The notes under the pieces were generated by a model. It searched no databases and was not told the origin of the DNA. It saw nothing but the letters and a program-made list of their open reading frames with translations. Positions 1-11,527 of a stretch of 64,000 bases of DNA are shown one piece after another; position 1 is the stretch's first letter, and every line of letters begins with the position of its first letter. The translations under genes were made by a program, and so were the position numbers. Origin of the DNA: Beta vulgaris subsp. vulgaris (lineage: Eukaryota; Streptophyta; Magnoliopsida; Caryophyllales; Amaranthaceae); contig NC_079202.1 of assembly GCF_026745355.1 (NCBI RefSeq), forward strand, positions 63,229,470-63,293,469, given 5' to 3'.

Positions 1-323
1 CTTGAACACAATACTATCTCTGTTTCTTTTGTTGCGATAAATGCCTTTTTGCACAAATGTTAAGGAAAGAGGAGACATGCAGAGTAGGTAAAGTGAGGAT
101 AAAATGGTCAAATTGTTACAAAACCTTCACTATGAAAGAAAAGATCGCATCTGAATAAAAAACACCTAAAAATAAAAATTGTTACAACTAAAAAACAGAG
201 GAAGTATTTACTAATTTAATATCTGCAAAACTCCAAAAGTGAATTTGACTATAAGTCAATTCGATTTAAACTAATCTAATCTAAAATTAATCATTGGCTT
301 AATTTTGAACTTATTCATCAACT

Positions 324-470
324 CTAATATGTTATCTTCGGCATAAAACAGCTGAACTGAATTGAACTGAAATGAATAGTGATATGTGAGAGTAAAAGTA
401 TTGTCCAGAGCTGAACTAAACTGCGCTGAACTGACTTGAACTGAACTGAAAATAAACTGGAGAGAACAGC
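324..470. repeat. TGAACTGAAC-rich low-complexity repeat
   Basis: Degenerate short units built on CTGAACTGAA recur through this stretch, with interruptions. The same motif returns at about 29150-29345. No coding potential is evident. The surrounding bases 1-1240 are AT-rich and I see no gene in them. Confidence 0.6.
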
Positions 471-1650
471 CCTATGTTTAATTGTGAGAATGAAAAGCTC
501 ATTTCTCACATCAATATATGGCCAAAATTATTAGTCATTCTCACTTGTTTCAAGAGAATAGTATTTGATTTGCCTTGATGTTTGGTTTATTGACTAATAT
601 AAAACTAAATTTCCACCTAAAATTTGGCAGTGTATGCTATATACAGTTAAAGAACTCTATTTTCGTTGTTGATTGCACCAATAATAAGAGCCCTATTTTC
701 AATCTTCAATCAGATTGAGGTGACCTAAGCAAAGAAGAAGTCCATCTACAATAGAATTATATTGTATCAAAAAAGTCAAAAAAATCCAAATTCTATCTTT
801 TCACCATTGAAATCCATTTTATTGTTACATCAGCATACATGTGGAAAATAAAGTTCCCACATTCCTATTTATCAAAATATTTATTACTCCTAAGTCCTAG
901 GTCTTGGTTATTGTCAAACAATTTTTCATGCCTGAAAACATGTATAAAACTCCAAATAGGATGGTAGATATAGGAATATATGCCAAAATTAAGGCAAATC
1001 AATCTTAAATTTAGATTATGATAGTTTGATCATGAATTGACCACCATTACACTGTCTCATTTGAGCCTAATCTACACTTAAGTCTGTTTTTTTCTTCAAC
1101 TCTCATCTCATTACATTTTCAATTCTTGTCCTTGCATCGAAACATTATATGAGGCCTAATTCTTTCACAGTATTCAATAAATATAATATAATTTATAGTG
1201 AATCCCATGATATAGTTTCTATTTTTTCGTTTTAATTATTTATTTTGTTGCTATCCTATTGGTTAATTTTATTGGTTGGAATAATTTGCATAATTTGCCA
1301 AAATTTTCAATTAATGTTATTTTGCTATTTTGTGAAAAAAGGAAAAACTCATTTACTTATCAATATAAGTACAATATATACACGTCACGTGGCACCTCGT
1401 TACTCCACTACAATAATTGTTCAATGTGTACAAAGTCATATCAATTAACAAAAGTAAAATTATCTTGCAACAAGATTTGAACCCATGACCTCTTATTATT
1501 ATACATGGCACAATTACCATCTCAACTAACTTTTAGTCATGTTTTAAGTGTCCACATTATTATATTTGTACCTTTTAAATGTTGAATTTTCCTTAACACA
1601 TTTTAATAGAAATGAAAAAAAATGCATATCAAGTTCGAAAAACAATACCA

Positions 1651-1682
1651 ACCCGGGGCAACGCCCGGGTCCCAAATACTAG
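1651..1682 (+). mobile_element. Helitron 3' terminus (5' end not found)
   Basis: A GC-rich hairpin (CCCGGG, loop, CCCGGG at about 1652-1669) is followed about ten bases later by CTAG and then T. This is the canonical plant Helitron 3' end, inserted between A and T. The matching 5' TC end should lie upstream within the AT-rich sequence, but I could not place it. The element is therefore recorded only by its terminus. Confidence 0.6.
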
Positions 1683-1763
1683 TTGCATATTAAAATAGAA
1701 GCCACTCATTAGGTTTTTTCCTTCTAAAGTTCACTCTTAAACGTATGAAATACTTCTATAATA

Positions 1764-2022
1764 CTCCCTCCGTCTTTTATTAGTTTACCCCTTTCGTTGG
1801 GGCACATTTGCCGAGATACTAATTTGAACCTTAATATCTCTAATTTTCGATAAGCAAAAATTACAAAAAGTTGATATTTGAATAATACACATTGAGACGA
1901 ATCCAACAAGATCTCACATGACTATATTTTTCCTTAAATACAAATTACAAAAGATAGTCAAAGTCATATATGTGAATAGTGTCAAAAGTCAAAAGAGGTA
2001 AACTAATAAAAGACGGAGGGAG
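1764..2022. mobile_element. Stowaway-like MITE
   Basis: Terminal inverted repeats begin CTCCCTCCGTCTTTTATTAG and are mirrored at the right end. TA dinucleotides flank both sides (1762-1763 and 2023-2024). About 259 bp, AT-rich, no coding capacity. Size, TIR and TA target duplication fit Stowaway (Tc1/mariner-derived) MITEs. Confidence 0.9.
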
Positions 2023-2024
2023 TA

Positions 2025-3200
2025 ATTGATTACATGAAAACTCTAAATAGACGGGTTATTGAACATTAGTTAACTATTAACATTCAAAACCAAAATGTAA
2101 CCAATACCATCAATTTAGAATTGCCCAAAATTCTAATAAATAGATCAATTATAAAAAATTAAGCATGGCTCATGCATTACTCACTAACTAATACTCGTAC
2201 TTCATATGTTTTTTAATAAATACATCATATTAGCTAGGTATACTTGCCAATTTACATCTTGACCATCAATATCTTCCGTTATATATTATTAAAAATTATA
2301 AAAAGATAATAATTTGAAAATATATATTGAGATTAACCCATCAACAATAAAAGTTATGACATCTATCTATATAAATTAGTAATTAAAGATTGTCAAATTA
2401 ATGTTGATATTCAAATAATATAAAAAGTCAATATGATGCATCTATTAAGAAACAAATGAACCGATAGAAGTACTATCATTTATCTATATGCTGTATAATT
2501 ATTATTAGCTTAACATGATAAATTAGTATATATTAAAAAAATCAAATTAGACCTCACACATACTTAACATATTATTTTAGCTACGTAATCCGACCACCAC
2601 ATAAATAGTTCAATTGAGGTTGAGGGGTGGAGTTGTGACATTGTTTCCCACCTCATATCCCTAAAGTTTAGGAATCAAACCTTATGAGACTTATTTGCGG
2701 ATTTTCCCTTATCTCCCCTTAAGTGAGTCCCTCTCGTCTTACCTGGAAAAAAAACATAAAAGTTCAATTAAAAGGGTTAATTTAACTTAATTTCACATTC
2801 CAACCTCCCAAATTTTGTCTTATAACATCTCATATCAAAAAACATATCAATTCCATATCTCACACAGTCATACACAATCAACTTTGGATTTGCTTTTGAG
2901 TGGATCATTAACTTTGATTTAGAAGGAATAAAATTTTGTACTTGGTCTTCATGACAGCAATTTGGTCAATCGTCAAGTATGAAAGCAGGTAACAACAAAA
3001 CATACATAATCAGATTAAGGAAAAAAGAAAAAAGAAAGCAAAATTTCCTCTAATTAATGGTTAATTTGTCCCTTAATTAGCTTAATTATGGCAGTATTAA
3101 ATTGATAGCTTTGACTTTGCTTCTTTCCAAGTAAGAAACTTGAATGGATCATTGATTTCCCCTTTCTGAACCTTCCTCGCAGCAACCTGCAGGTGGCATA
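2025..3200. other. Non-coding AT-rich stretch upstream of STOP1-like gene
   Basis: No gene, repeat array or RNA gene recognised. The pyrimidine-rich sequence around 3200-3260 may lie near the transcription start of the STOP1-like gene, but no TATA box could be assigned with confidence. Confidence 0.4.
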
Positions 3201-3766
3201 GCTTTCTAGTAACCAGCAAAAATCTCTTCTTTCTCTCTCATAATAACATTTTTCAGGTGAGAAAAAAAACCCAGATATTAAAAATCAAAACTTTGCTATT
3301 AAAAATCAAAACTTTATTCATCTGGGATAATAAAGTTTCTAACTTTTTACTTTTTGTTTTTTGTATTTTATTGGGTTTTTAAGAATGTAAAGTTTGTGAA
3401 TTATGATCAAAATTTTATCAGAAAAAGACCCACCAACAAACGGTGGTGATTGTGACTTGGACTGAATTAGTGGAGAATGAACGGTGATGATCAAAGAGTT
3501 GACTCATCATGGGTCCCACAAAGTGTATTACTGTAGCTGGGGCTACACCAGAAAATGCTAATATACATTGAATCCCCTTTATAATACTATTCAAATATTA
3601 TTTTATTTATTTTAGTTATCTGTGTTTTGATTTGTTTGGTGGTTATTTATTGATATAGTTGAGCTCAAATTCCCTTTTCCAACATCTGGGTAACTTTCTC
3701 TCTCTTATTTGGATGGAAAATAGGGCTCAAAGCTGACAAAAAGGATTCTAGGCAACCCTAAATCTG

Positions 3767-5380
3767 GTGAGTTCTACCTCCTCAAGCTTTATATTGTGCA
3801 AAAATTGAAAAAAAATGATGTATTTTATGAAATAGATGTTTTTCTTTTTAGATTGTTAGATGTACTTGTTTGAGTTTCAATTTGTGGAACTTTGTGAAAT
3901 GGGAGATCTGTGATGTTCATTATGTACCCTTATTATCTGTCATTCTTGAAAATGAGTGGTTTTTGAAGTAGTGGGTTGACCATAATTTGGTTCAAGGTTG
4001 TACCTTGTTATGTTAATTTTTCAATTCTGGTGCAATTTTGTTTAGTTTGCTTTAGTTCTTGCTAGTGTTTGAGATGGAGACTATGGAATGGTGCATCTTG
4101 AAGGACTTACCTAGATATATATGCTTGATAGAAGTTGATTCTGTAAATTGAGGAAATATTTTTGTGATCCCTTGTACTTTTATGTTCTTCAGAATTAGCA
4201 TCTCTAACTGTGCTTGATTGGTTAAGTGGTAAGATTGCATTCATCTGGTCATCCCTAGACCCGCATCGACGAGATTTGTGTTGGATTGTTGTTGTTGTTG
4301 TTGTTGTACCTTGTATGCTAAGTTGCTACTTGTTGCAGGTTGTGTATTGGGTCTTTTCTTTAATTGTGACACTTTTAGGTGCTTTTTGTTCAAATCTTAG
4401 ATGTTACTATTGTTAAAGAATTGTCCAGATCTAATTGCAAGAAAGACAACAATAATCAAGAATGTTGAGAATAATCAAACGGAAGCTTGGAGAAGATGCA
4501 AAGATTCACATGGAAAGAGGGAAAAACTACATAGGAGAAGAGAATAATCCACTATAATGGATATAGATTAAAACTGAGTAATTCTGTATGTCAAATTCTC
4601 ACTTAAAACTCTAAGATACCCTATATATAAACAATACAGTAATACATAGTTATTAGGCTCAACCAGGTGGGTTCTGCAGATGCTAAAAAATGACTCCCAT
4701 GCACTGATACAGCGAGGTAAATACTGCTGTGACACCCATAGTACCGTGATTCTTTGTGTTCCCACGTTATGCTTAGTCCAGTCTCTTGCCTATCAGGGTA
4801 TCACGGTAAGTCCAGTACACTTAGATTGAGCCTGAAATAAAAATTGACACATACATAAGCGAATAGTTATGTGTAGAAATGTCAGAGGAATAATAAGTTC
4901 CTAAGTCAGCATAATAATTTTTTGGAGATGGTTAACTTTACCTTTGAGCTTCAAAATGTTTTTTTCCGGCATGATTGAGTTTTTCCTTTTATCTTCAATA
5001 TTTCAATGGACAATTACCTAAACACAATCATGTAAACAGTTATTGGAGATCCTTGTTACATGATCAGTGTTACCTATGACTTTTGAGCTTCAAGATCTTG
5101 AAAAGTCTATTGGGTTTCTTTTGAAGATGTGGTGGAAGTGGGATGTGAAGTCAGAGATTTAGTGGGGTGGGAAAAAGGAATTTGGAAAGAAAAGGGTGGG
5201 TTGGTGGGTGGGTGCTGGTTAATGTTTCCTTTATGTGGTTTCACTTTCTGAGGTGGTTGATGTTGTCCATTAATATGTGGAAGTCAAATAGTTGCATGGA
5301 AAAGTTGTGTGATTTACCAATATATTGTGTTGATGTGTGATTCATTGATTTTAATATTTTCTATTATGTGATTAATCCAG
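3767..5380 (+). other. Predicted 5'-UTR intron of the STOP1-like gene
   Basis: A good donor (ATCTG/GTGAGT at 3766/3767) follows a leader-like segment. A good acceptor (TTAATCCAG at 5380) lies 42 bases before the STOP1 ATG. This gives a 1.6 kb intron in the untranslated leader. It is inferred from splice consensus only; transcript data would settle it. It contains a SINE-like segment at about 4195-4312. Confidence 0.55.
4195..4312 (+). mobile_element. Possible SINE with (TTG)n tail
   Basis: TGGTTAAGTGG at about 4219 resembles a Pol III box A, and the segment ends in a run of TTG repeats (about 4287-4306), a tail type seen in some plant SINEs. Box B is not convincing and no clear target duplication was found, so this is a weak call. 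Confidence 0.3.
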
Positions 5381-5422
5381 GTTTGACGATCAGCTGGAAC
5401 TGTGCTTGATAAGAATTTAAAG

Positions 5423-6964
5423 ATGAATGTAAAAGATAGGCCGAATTCAGAAAACTGGATAAAGCCTTCAGCTTTCAGGAATGAAGTCCAGCAAAACTCA
5501 TCTTTGAACAATCAGTCATTCACCTCTTTTAGTTCTCAGGAGCAGTCGAAATGGGAAGATCCTTCTATACTTGATTACAGCATGAGAATAGACCCTTCAT
5601 TCTCTAAATTCAACCAATCTTCTGGGAACTCATCTTTGCTTGTTGGCAATCCTAGTAACCAGGCCAAACTTCCTAACCAAGAAGGGATTCAAATGAATCA
5701 GATGCTTGATGATGGTAATTGGGATCCAAGAGCAATGCTCAATAATCTTTCTTTCTTGGAACAGAAAATCCACCAGCTGCAAGAGCTAGTCCATATGATC
5801 GTTGAGCGAAGGACTCAATTTCCTCCCAACCAAGATGAACTTGTTATTCAGCAGCAGCAGCTTATCACAGCTGATCTGACTTCCATTATAGTCCAGTTGA
5901 TATCAACAGCTGGTAGTCTTCTTCCATCCATGAAGCATAACCTCTCTGCTGCTAATCCTTCTGGCTTGCAACTTAGTCGGGTGCTTTTCCCTTCCCAAAA
6001 CAATGAAGCACCAGCACAGCGAGCTGTAAGTGATGTTAAACCCGTGGAGCAGCCGAACCAGGTGGATGTAATGGCGAAGTGTGTCCCTGAAATGAACGCA
6101 AACATGGAAGAAGATCACGAACTAAAAGATGATGATGATGGCAAGGAAGAAGAGCATCTTCCTCCTGGATCATATGAAATCTTGCAATTAGAAAAAGAAG
6201 AAATTCTTGCTCCACATACCCACTTTTGTACCATTTGTGGGAAGGGGTTCAAAAGAGATGCTAATTTGAGGATGCACATGAGAGGTCATGGCGATGAGTA
6301 CAAAACTCCGGCTGCTCTGGCAAAACCTAATAAGGAGTGTAGCTCTGAAAAGGTGCTTCTGAAGCGGTATTCTTGCCCTTTTGTTGGTTGCAAGAGGAAC
6401 AAGGAGCATAAAAAGTTTCAGCCATTAAAAACTATATTGTGTGTGAAAAATCATTATAAGAGAACTCACTGTGATAAGAGTTATATTTGTAGCAGATGCC
6501 ATACCAAGAAATTCTCTGTTATTGCTGATCTCAAGACTCATGAAAAGCATTGTGGTAGAGATAAATGGTTGTGTTCTTGTGGCACAACTTTCTCTCGAAA
6601 AGACAAACTTTTTGGGCATATTGCTCTTTTTCAGGGTCATACTCCTGCCATCCCTTCTGAAGAACATAAAGGAACATCTGGGCTGTCAAATCATGCAGAA
6701 AACAGTGATTCAACAAACAACGTTGCAATTATGGGATTTAGCTTTGGCTCCAATGATGTTGATGGAAATGGTACCCAGCATATGATGGACGTAAAGGAGA
6801 ATAGTGTTGAAGATCCTTTCTTCTCTCTGCTAAACTATGAGTATAGTCTTGGCGGGCTTCAAGATTTTCCACAAACCAATTTTGATGATTCGCCAAGTTC
6901 GTTTTCGTTCCTTATGTCTGAAGAAAAGGACGGGATGGTGTCCGGTAGTCATGAAGTTGATTAG
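5423..6964 (+). CDS. STOP1: STOP1-like C2H2 zinc finger transcription factor
   Basis: Nuclear C2H2 transcription factor of the STOP1 (SENSITIVE TO PROTON RHIZOTOXICITY 1) family. In Arabidopsis this factor activates aluminium and low-pH tolerance genes such as ALMT1. The first ATG in frame is at 5423, giving 513 residues in one coding exon, close to the roughly 500 of the Arabidopsis protein. Family hallmarks run in order: WEDPSILDY near the N terminus; the NLSFLEQKIHQLQELVH helix; QQQQLITADLTSIIVQLIST; an acidic stretch; then LPPGSYEILQLEKEEILAPH leading into the first C2H2 finger at about residues 267-291 (Cys269, CTICGKGFKRDANLRMHMRGH). The remaining fingers run to the CSCGTTFSRKDKLFGH segment. 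The C-terminal region is acidic and variable. The reading frame is intact with no odd features. Paralogues in this family (STOP2-like) exist, but the N-terminal motifs favour STOP1. Confidence 0.95.
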   Translation: MNVKDRPNSENWIKPSAFRNEVQQNSSLNNQSFTSFSSQEQSKWEDPSILDYSMRIDPSFSKFNQSSGNSSLLVGNPSNQAKLPNQEGIQMNQMLDDGNWDPRAMLNNLSFLEQKIHQLQELVHMIVERRTQFPPNQDELVIQQQQLITADLTSIIVQLISTAGSLLPSMKHNLSAANPSGLQLSRVLFPSQNNEAPAQRAVSDVKPVEQPNQVDVMAKCVPEMNANMEEDHELKDDDDGKEEEHLPPGSYEILQLEKEEILAPHTHFCTICGKGFKRDANLRMHMRGHGDEYKTPAALAKPNKECSSEKVLLKRYSCPFVGCKRNKEHKKFQPLKTILCVKNHYKRTHCDKSYICSRCHTKKFSVIADLKTHEKHCGRDKWLCSCGTTFSRKDKLFGHIALFQGHTPAIPSEEHKGTSGLSNHAENSDSTNNVAIMGFSFGSNDVDGNGTQHMMDVKENSVEDPFFSLLNYEYSLGGLQDFPQTNFDDSPSSFSFLMSEEKDGMVSGSHEVD

Positions 6965-7110
6965 TTAGTATTGGTTGGTATTTTTAAGTTTCTTGTGTAG
7001 TGGAGCTTCTACCATCCTGACTTGTTCCCAAATTGGATGGACTCAAGCTCCTGTAATTTCTTAGTTTAAATAAATGCTTTATATATGACCATTGCACATT
7101 ACAGATTTGT
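6965..7110 (+). other. 3' UTR of the STOP1-like gene
   Basis: Sequence following the stop codon. AAATAAA near 7068 could serve as a polyadenylation signal. The first part of this stretch is duplicated at about 8045-8085. Confidence 0.5.
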
Positions 7111-7544
7111 GTCTGCCTCATTCTTTCATTCATTTGGCTTCAATCTGAAATCGTTGGAGCAGCTAATGTGATCTAATTAGTGATTGTAATGTAAAGCTGG
7201 TTCTTTTTCCCAGTTCTTTGCATTTACAACTCAGTGGAAAACTTTTTATTTCTGTTGTCAAAGATGAAGAAAACAAACTGATGATCTGCAAGAATTGAGT
7301 CTTGTAGTTCATCCACCTTGAGATACCCTATTGTGTATAGATTTTATCTGTAAAGTATCATTTGTTAATTTTGAGAAAACCACTACATACTGCAGAATAT
7401 TTGCACAAATGGATTATGAATTTCATTAGTGCATTTGAGTATGACAGTCAACTTGATCATCTGGAGTGGATATAGCTCAATTTGACAGACAAACTTGATC
7501 ATTTGGATGTAGCTCGAATGCTTCACATTTTTCTGATGTCAAAG

Positions 7545-7680
7545 TGGCAGTCACAGACAAGTAATCGATCTCGTACAGTGGGTAAGAGAAGTGATGGTGG
7601 AAGTTCAAGAGTCGAGGAGAAGGTGAAGCAGCATGTTACTGTCTCACAACTCACTAGAACTCCAGGGTATGTTCTCACCT
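7545..7680 (-). pseudogene. PS1-like PIN-domain remnant, copy 1
   Basis: The reverse strand reads, in one frame, a peptide containing FSSTLELPPSLLLPTVRDRL. This is clearly related to FSSVLEPPPELLLPTVGDHV in the larger remnant at 8120-9235. The + strand DNA from about 7570 to 7630 also aligns by eye with 8500-8560. Only this short core survives and its downstream part is scrambled. It is a decayed duplicate of part of one exon. Confidence 0.65.
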
Positions 7681-7980
7681 AAGTTGAACTTCTTTGAACT
7701 AATCTGAACTTGTTAGTTCTGTCTCTACTTATTACACCTTATTTGAACTTATTTGCACGATTGTTAATCCATTATCAGAACTTCTTAGCCATTGTCAACC
7801 CTTAGCTTTATGCCTGTACGTACTCTTACACAGCCTTATCCTACATACTCTTACCCGGCCTTATCCGAATTTATGACCGACTAAATATATTAGCACCCCT
7901 AGATAAAGTGTTATACATGTATTACTCTCACATGCTCCTTAGGTAGAGGGGGGGGGGGTCTGATGATTCGTGGGGATTCT

Positions 7981-8085
7981 GATGATTCGCGATATACCTT
8001 TTCTTTCCTTGTTTCTGAAAAAAAAGGATGGGATGTTGTCCTGTAGTAATGACATTTACTTAGTGCTGGTTGGCATTTTTAGTTG
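7981..8085 (+). pseudogene. Duplicated STOP1 3'-end fragment
   Basis: This segment matches about 6885-6993, the last codons and start of the 3' UTR of the STOP1-like gene, with scattered substitutions. Shared landmarks are GATGATTCGC, TTTCTGAA followed by an A-rich run, GGATGGGATG, GTCCTGTAGTAATGA and GTGCTGGTTGGCATTTTTA. The reading frame is broken by the extra A residues and other changes. The rest of the second STOP1 copy is absent. A G-tract at about 7948-7958 lies just upstream, possibly near the breakpoint. Confidence 0.8.
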
Positions 8086-8119
8086 CACTGGTGCAATGAG
8101 AATCAACTAGATCATTCAT

Positions 8120-9235
8120 TTGTTCATAAAAATTGTAAAAAATACAGTTGAAGCAGGATCATCTTCAGACTTCTCACAGTTCACACACACCATATTCAGT
8201 AAACTTCAAACGTTTCTCGGCCAAAAAATGCCATCAGGCATCAGCGTGCAGGAAACTGTCAAAGAATTGGTTCACCAAACTTCCACTAAATTCCTCTACC
8301 GTCTCACATATTATTCCCTGAAAAACACCCAAAAGGAGTCTCAATAACACTAAAAATCCAAGTTCATGTAAGGAATGATCATAAGTTATTGGCTACTTAC
8401 CACAGCTATGGTTTTCATCTTCAATGTGACGTCACTACTGAGAAGTACGAGGTTTTCATCGTTATTATTTCTCCTGAAACTGAGAGCACATTCAAGTACA
8501 TGATCTCCTACAGTGGGTAAAAGAAGTTCTGGTGGAGGTTCAAGGACTGAGGAAAACTGGAAGGAGCCTGTTTTGGATGCAGGGTTTTTTGATGCAACAA
8601 ACTTCGACTGCCCTTCTTCCGTTGGATTCTGAACATGGATCCACGATGGTGTTTTAGCCATGCAATCTTTTATCCACTTTAATGCTAATGAAACCTCTGT
8701 ACATTCTCTGACGAAACTCACTTGTTTATTCATATAAGTAAGATTCTTCATGACTGCCAACACAAGCATCAATTAAATATAGAAAGGTTCATTCTTTGAT
8801 TGATTAGAATACTGAGATTTTGTTCATTTACCAGTATACGGGATGATAAGTTTGGTTCCCATGAGACCTTCAAGAAACTGCAATGCCTTTCTCGATTTTT
8901 GGTAAGTAAAGCAGTAGTGTCAACTACCATATTCCATTTCTGGATTCGCTTTCCGGAACATTTGTCCGGTATATTAGTGTAGGATATCAGAAATAAACGA
9001 TTACAAGTTATATCAGCACTGTGTATAAATTTAAGGCATGATAAAAGGAATTGCATTTGCTAACCTTATTTGTAGCAGCATCATGAAGCAAGTCTCAGAT
9101 GTTTTCTGTGGAACAATGTTTCTTACACTGGGTTGAGAAGGCATCCTTTCCTGGTTCCTTTTTTTCAGCCGAACTGATTCAAATCCGTTTACAGAAGCAC
9201 CCTTTGTCTTTTGCAACTCCCTAAAAAATTTGGGT
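8120..9235 (-). pseudogene. PS1-like gene remnant, PIN-domain half (copy 2)
   Basis: Reverse-strand exon pieces resemble the C-terminal PIN nuclease-like domain of PARALLEL SPINDLE 1, an FHA-PIN protein that controls spindle orientation in male meiosis. In order: about 9235-9072 (linker exon); about 8990-8850, with MVVDTTALL followed in a shifted frame by QKSRKALQFLEGLMGTKLII; about 8735-8403, with CTEVSLALKWIKDCMAKTPSWIH and PTVGDHVLECALSF and DENLVLLSSDVTLKMKTIA, ending at a GTAAGT donor; and about 8355-8270, with GIICETVEEFSGSLVNQFF. Splice sites are still recognisable. The one-base frameshift after VDTTALL, a stop after HADA and the missing N-terminal FHA half mark it as a pseudogene. Family assignment is from memory of motifs; the exact orthologue is less certain than the PIN-domain type. 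Confidence 0.65.
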
Positions 9236-9883
9236 GAATCAGGTGCGTAATTCGCTTTATCAAATGAAGTAGGACAGCAATGGTTTCTACTGAGGGAGGT
9301 GAGAGCCGTTTGACAGGTGAAGAGAAGAAGTTCAATGCATCATGCATTTCATATAATCATATAGCAGTCATTTTTGGGGATGACTTTGATGATAGTCACT
9401 GGATGGGTTTGCAGATGTTACTCCCTGGAGACGATTCTTCTAAAGAGGCTGGAAATGTCGTAGGTGCAAGTTCTATGACAGACGTATTCCATTGCCACCG
9501 CGACTGGTAATTTCTCCAATTCAACTTTTGTAGATGTCTGGAAGAAATCATTAATATTGTAGGAAACTATTGGCTGTGCTTCATATTTTCGGCTTCTGAG
9601 TTCTTGCAAGCTCAGAGGGTAAAAGGCAAGATTGCTTGAATTTTGTGATTTTTACACAATTTCAATTATTCTTTTCAAGTAAAAAGGGAAATATGACATC
9701 TTTCTAGCATTACCTTTCATTTGTCCCTCATTCCTAAAATCCAAATAAACTGTTAACTATAAGAAAGAAAATGCTGCGGTCTTTTTCTGCTGTGATTTTT
9801 ATTACTTCTCGTATCACTTTAGTTTCTGATGAACTTGTCATCAAAAGTTTCATGCTGGTTTTGTATCTTATGTTTGATTTGTC

Positions 9884-11245
9884 ATGAATGAGATGCTATT
9901 GAGTATTGACCTTTGGATTATAACACCTACCCCATCTGTAATTTTTCCTTCTGAAGGGAATGTGGCCATGTGGGAACTGGGAAGGCATCTTGGTAGTCGA
10001 CATCCAGGTTACGATAAATCTGGCGAACCTATCCCAAGTACTGCTCCACAGTCCAATCTTACTGTTGTAAAAAAACATCAATTGGAAGTCAAAACACCAA
10101 AGTTTAATCTTGATCACCTGAATTGGCTGCTTACTAAGTGGCTAACTTCGTCGTCTTTACCTCTGTCGACCTTAGAGGAGACCTGGCTGCTGAACTCCTT
10201 CAAATTTGTCAACCCTTCCATTCAGATATGGTCTAAAGAGAAGGTCCAGGGTGTTTTATGTGAAGTTTTTCAGGAGTATGCAGGAAGATGTACAGACAGT
10301 TCTGCAACAGTGGAGCTGAGATTTATCACGCTTTGCTTAAGATCCTCAAGATTGCTGCGGATGACATCTAACTTTCTGCTGTTCAGCCTGGAGGTTGTGC
10401 GGTGTTTGGCAGAAACTCTAATTTTTGGCTGCTTGAAGCATCACATCTTTATTCCAACCAAGTGTACTGGTCTTTATTTTAAATTTGGGAGTATCACTTG
10501 ATTTACTAGCAAAGCGTTTGAAACACCAGATCCGAATATCATGGGAAATCAGGCTTGTTTTTCTTGTTCATTGAGTCACCTCTTTGATTTTCTGATTTGT
10601 TCACGGTTGTGTTTTGTGGAAGGATTAGTCTTTTAAATTGTCTTCATACATTCTCGTTTGTGTACATTTATGACGATCAGTGTAGCGAATTCAGTGGAAT
10701 ATTGTGTTATAAGTGCAGGCCAGCAAGTCCATGGATGGTGTCAAAAGGAAGCATGAGAACTCACTAGGCACCAGAATGCTGCTGAATGCTGGTGAAAGGA
10801 ATGCAGTTACCATATTGCATGAATACCTACAACCCTTATTCAAGACCACAAACGACATATGTTTCTGAAATGATTGCAGCATGCGAAGATTCTTGCATCT
10901 ACCCTGATTGGCTGAAGAATGCTGCTGAGGAAATGTCCCTAAAATCCAGCAGTTACAACGACCAAGTTTCAAATATATTTACCTACATGACAGCAATTCT
11001 TGATCCTCGGATCAAAGTTGAACTCCTCGCAGAGACTCTTAACTCAGAAAACAATTTGGATGAGGCTAGAAGCCATTTCCTTGGAAATTATTCAACCAGT
11101 CCTTTTTCAGTGAACAACATATATGGTGCTTCAGAGAAAGAAGGTGGTAGTGCATCTTTCGCAGAGGAAATTGCTCGAAAAAAACGGAGGGTGAGCATGA
11201 GTGTTGCAACTGATGAGCTGACCCAATATCTGTCTGTAAATTATG
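9884..11245 (+). pseudogene. Decayed BED-finger/hAT transposase-derived gene
   Basis: Segments match the plant BED zinc finger plus hAT-dimerisation family (RICESLEEPER/DAYSLEEPER type, host genes derived from hAT transposases). About 9955-10300 reads GRHLGSRHPGYDKSGEP and then NLDHLNWLLTKWL and TLEETWLLNSFKFVNPSIQ. About 10700-10845 reads a second block with LLNAGERNAVTILHEYLQP. About 10865-11240 reads EMIAACEDSCIYPDWLKNAA, YMTAILDPRIKVELLAETLN and EIARKKRRVSMSVATDELTQ. The frame shifts at about 10275, most of the catalytic core between the first two blocks is missing, a few codons are lost near 10845, and the C-terminal hAT dimerisation region after QYLSV is gone. It is therefore non-functional, although long open stretches remain. 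Whether the source was a domesticated gene or a transposon copy cannot be decided here. Confidence 0.8.
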
Positions 11246-11485
11246 AGCTGGTAAGTTACTTTAGAGAAGAGGTAACTGTAACACTGCTATACTGATTCAC
11301 AAGTGATAAAAGCAACAGCCCAAGCAGCTGACTCTGTTGTATACTTGGTTCATGTAAATATCAGAAATGGTATTGTTAAAGGATATGAGTCGTCATTTGT
11401 GACAGAAACTATTCATCTATTTGAGAAATTGAGATTCTTTTATTAAAGTAGATGCAAGTGAAGATTAGTATTAAAGATAGTGTCC

Positions 11486-11527
11486 CTTCATCCAAATCCA
11501 TCTCCATCTCCATCTCCATCTCCATCG
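11486..11527. repeat. (CCATCT)n microsatellite
   Basis: About six near-perfect hexamer units of CCATCT. It lies in the gap between the hAT-derived pseudogene and the 3' end of the eIF2B delta gene. I see no gene in 11300-12050. Confidence 0.85.

Noticed and set aside
1468..1530. tRNA-like TTTGAACCCATGACCTC segment
   Set aside because: No cloverleaf, anticodon arm or acceptor pairing could be formed, so it is not called as a tRNA.
5848..6785. Open frames on both strands overlapping the STOP1 zinc finger region
   Set aside because: They are shadows of the STOP1 coding frame and contain no recognisable domain.
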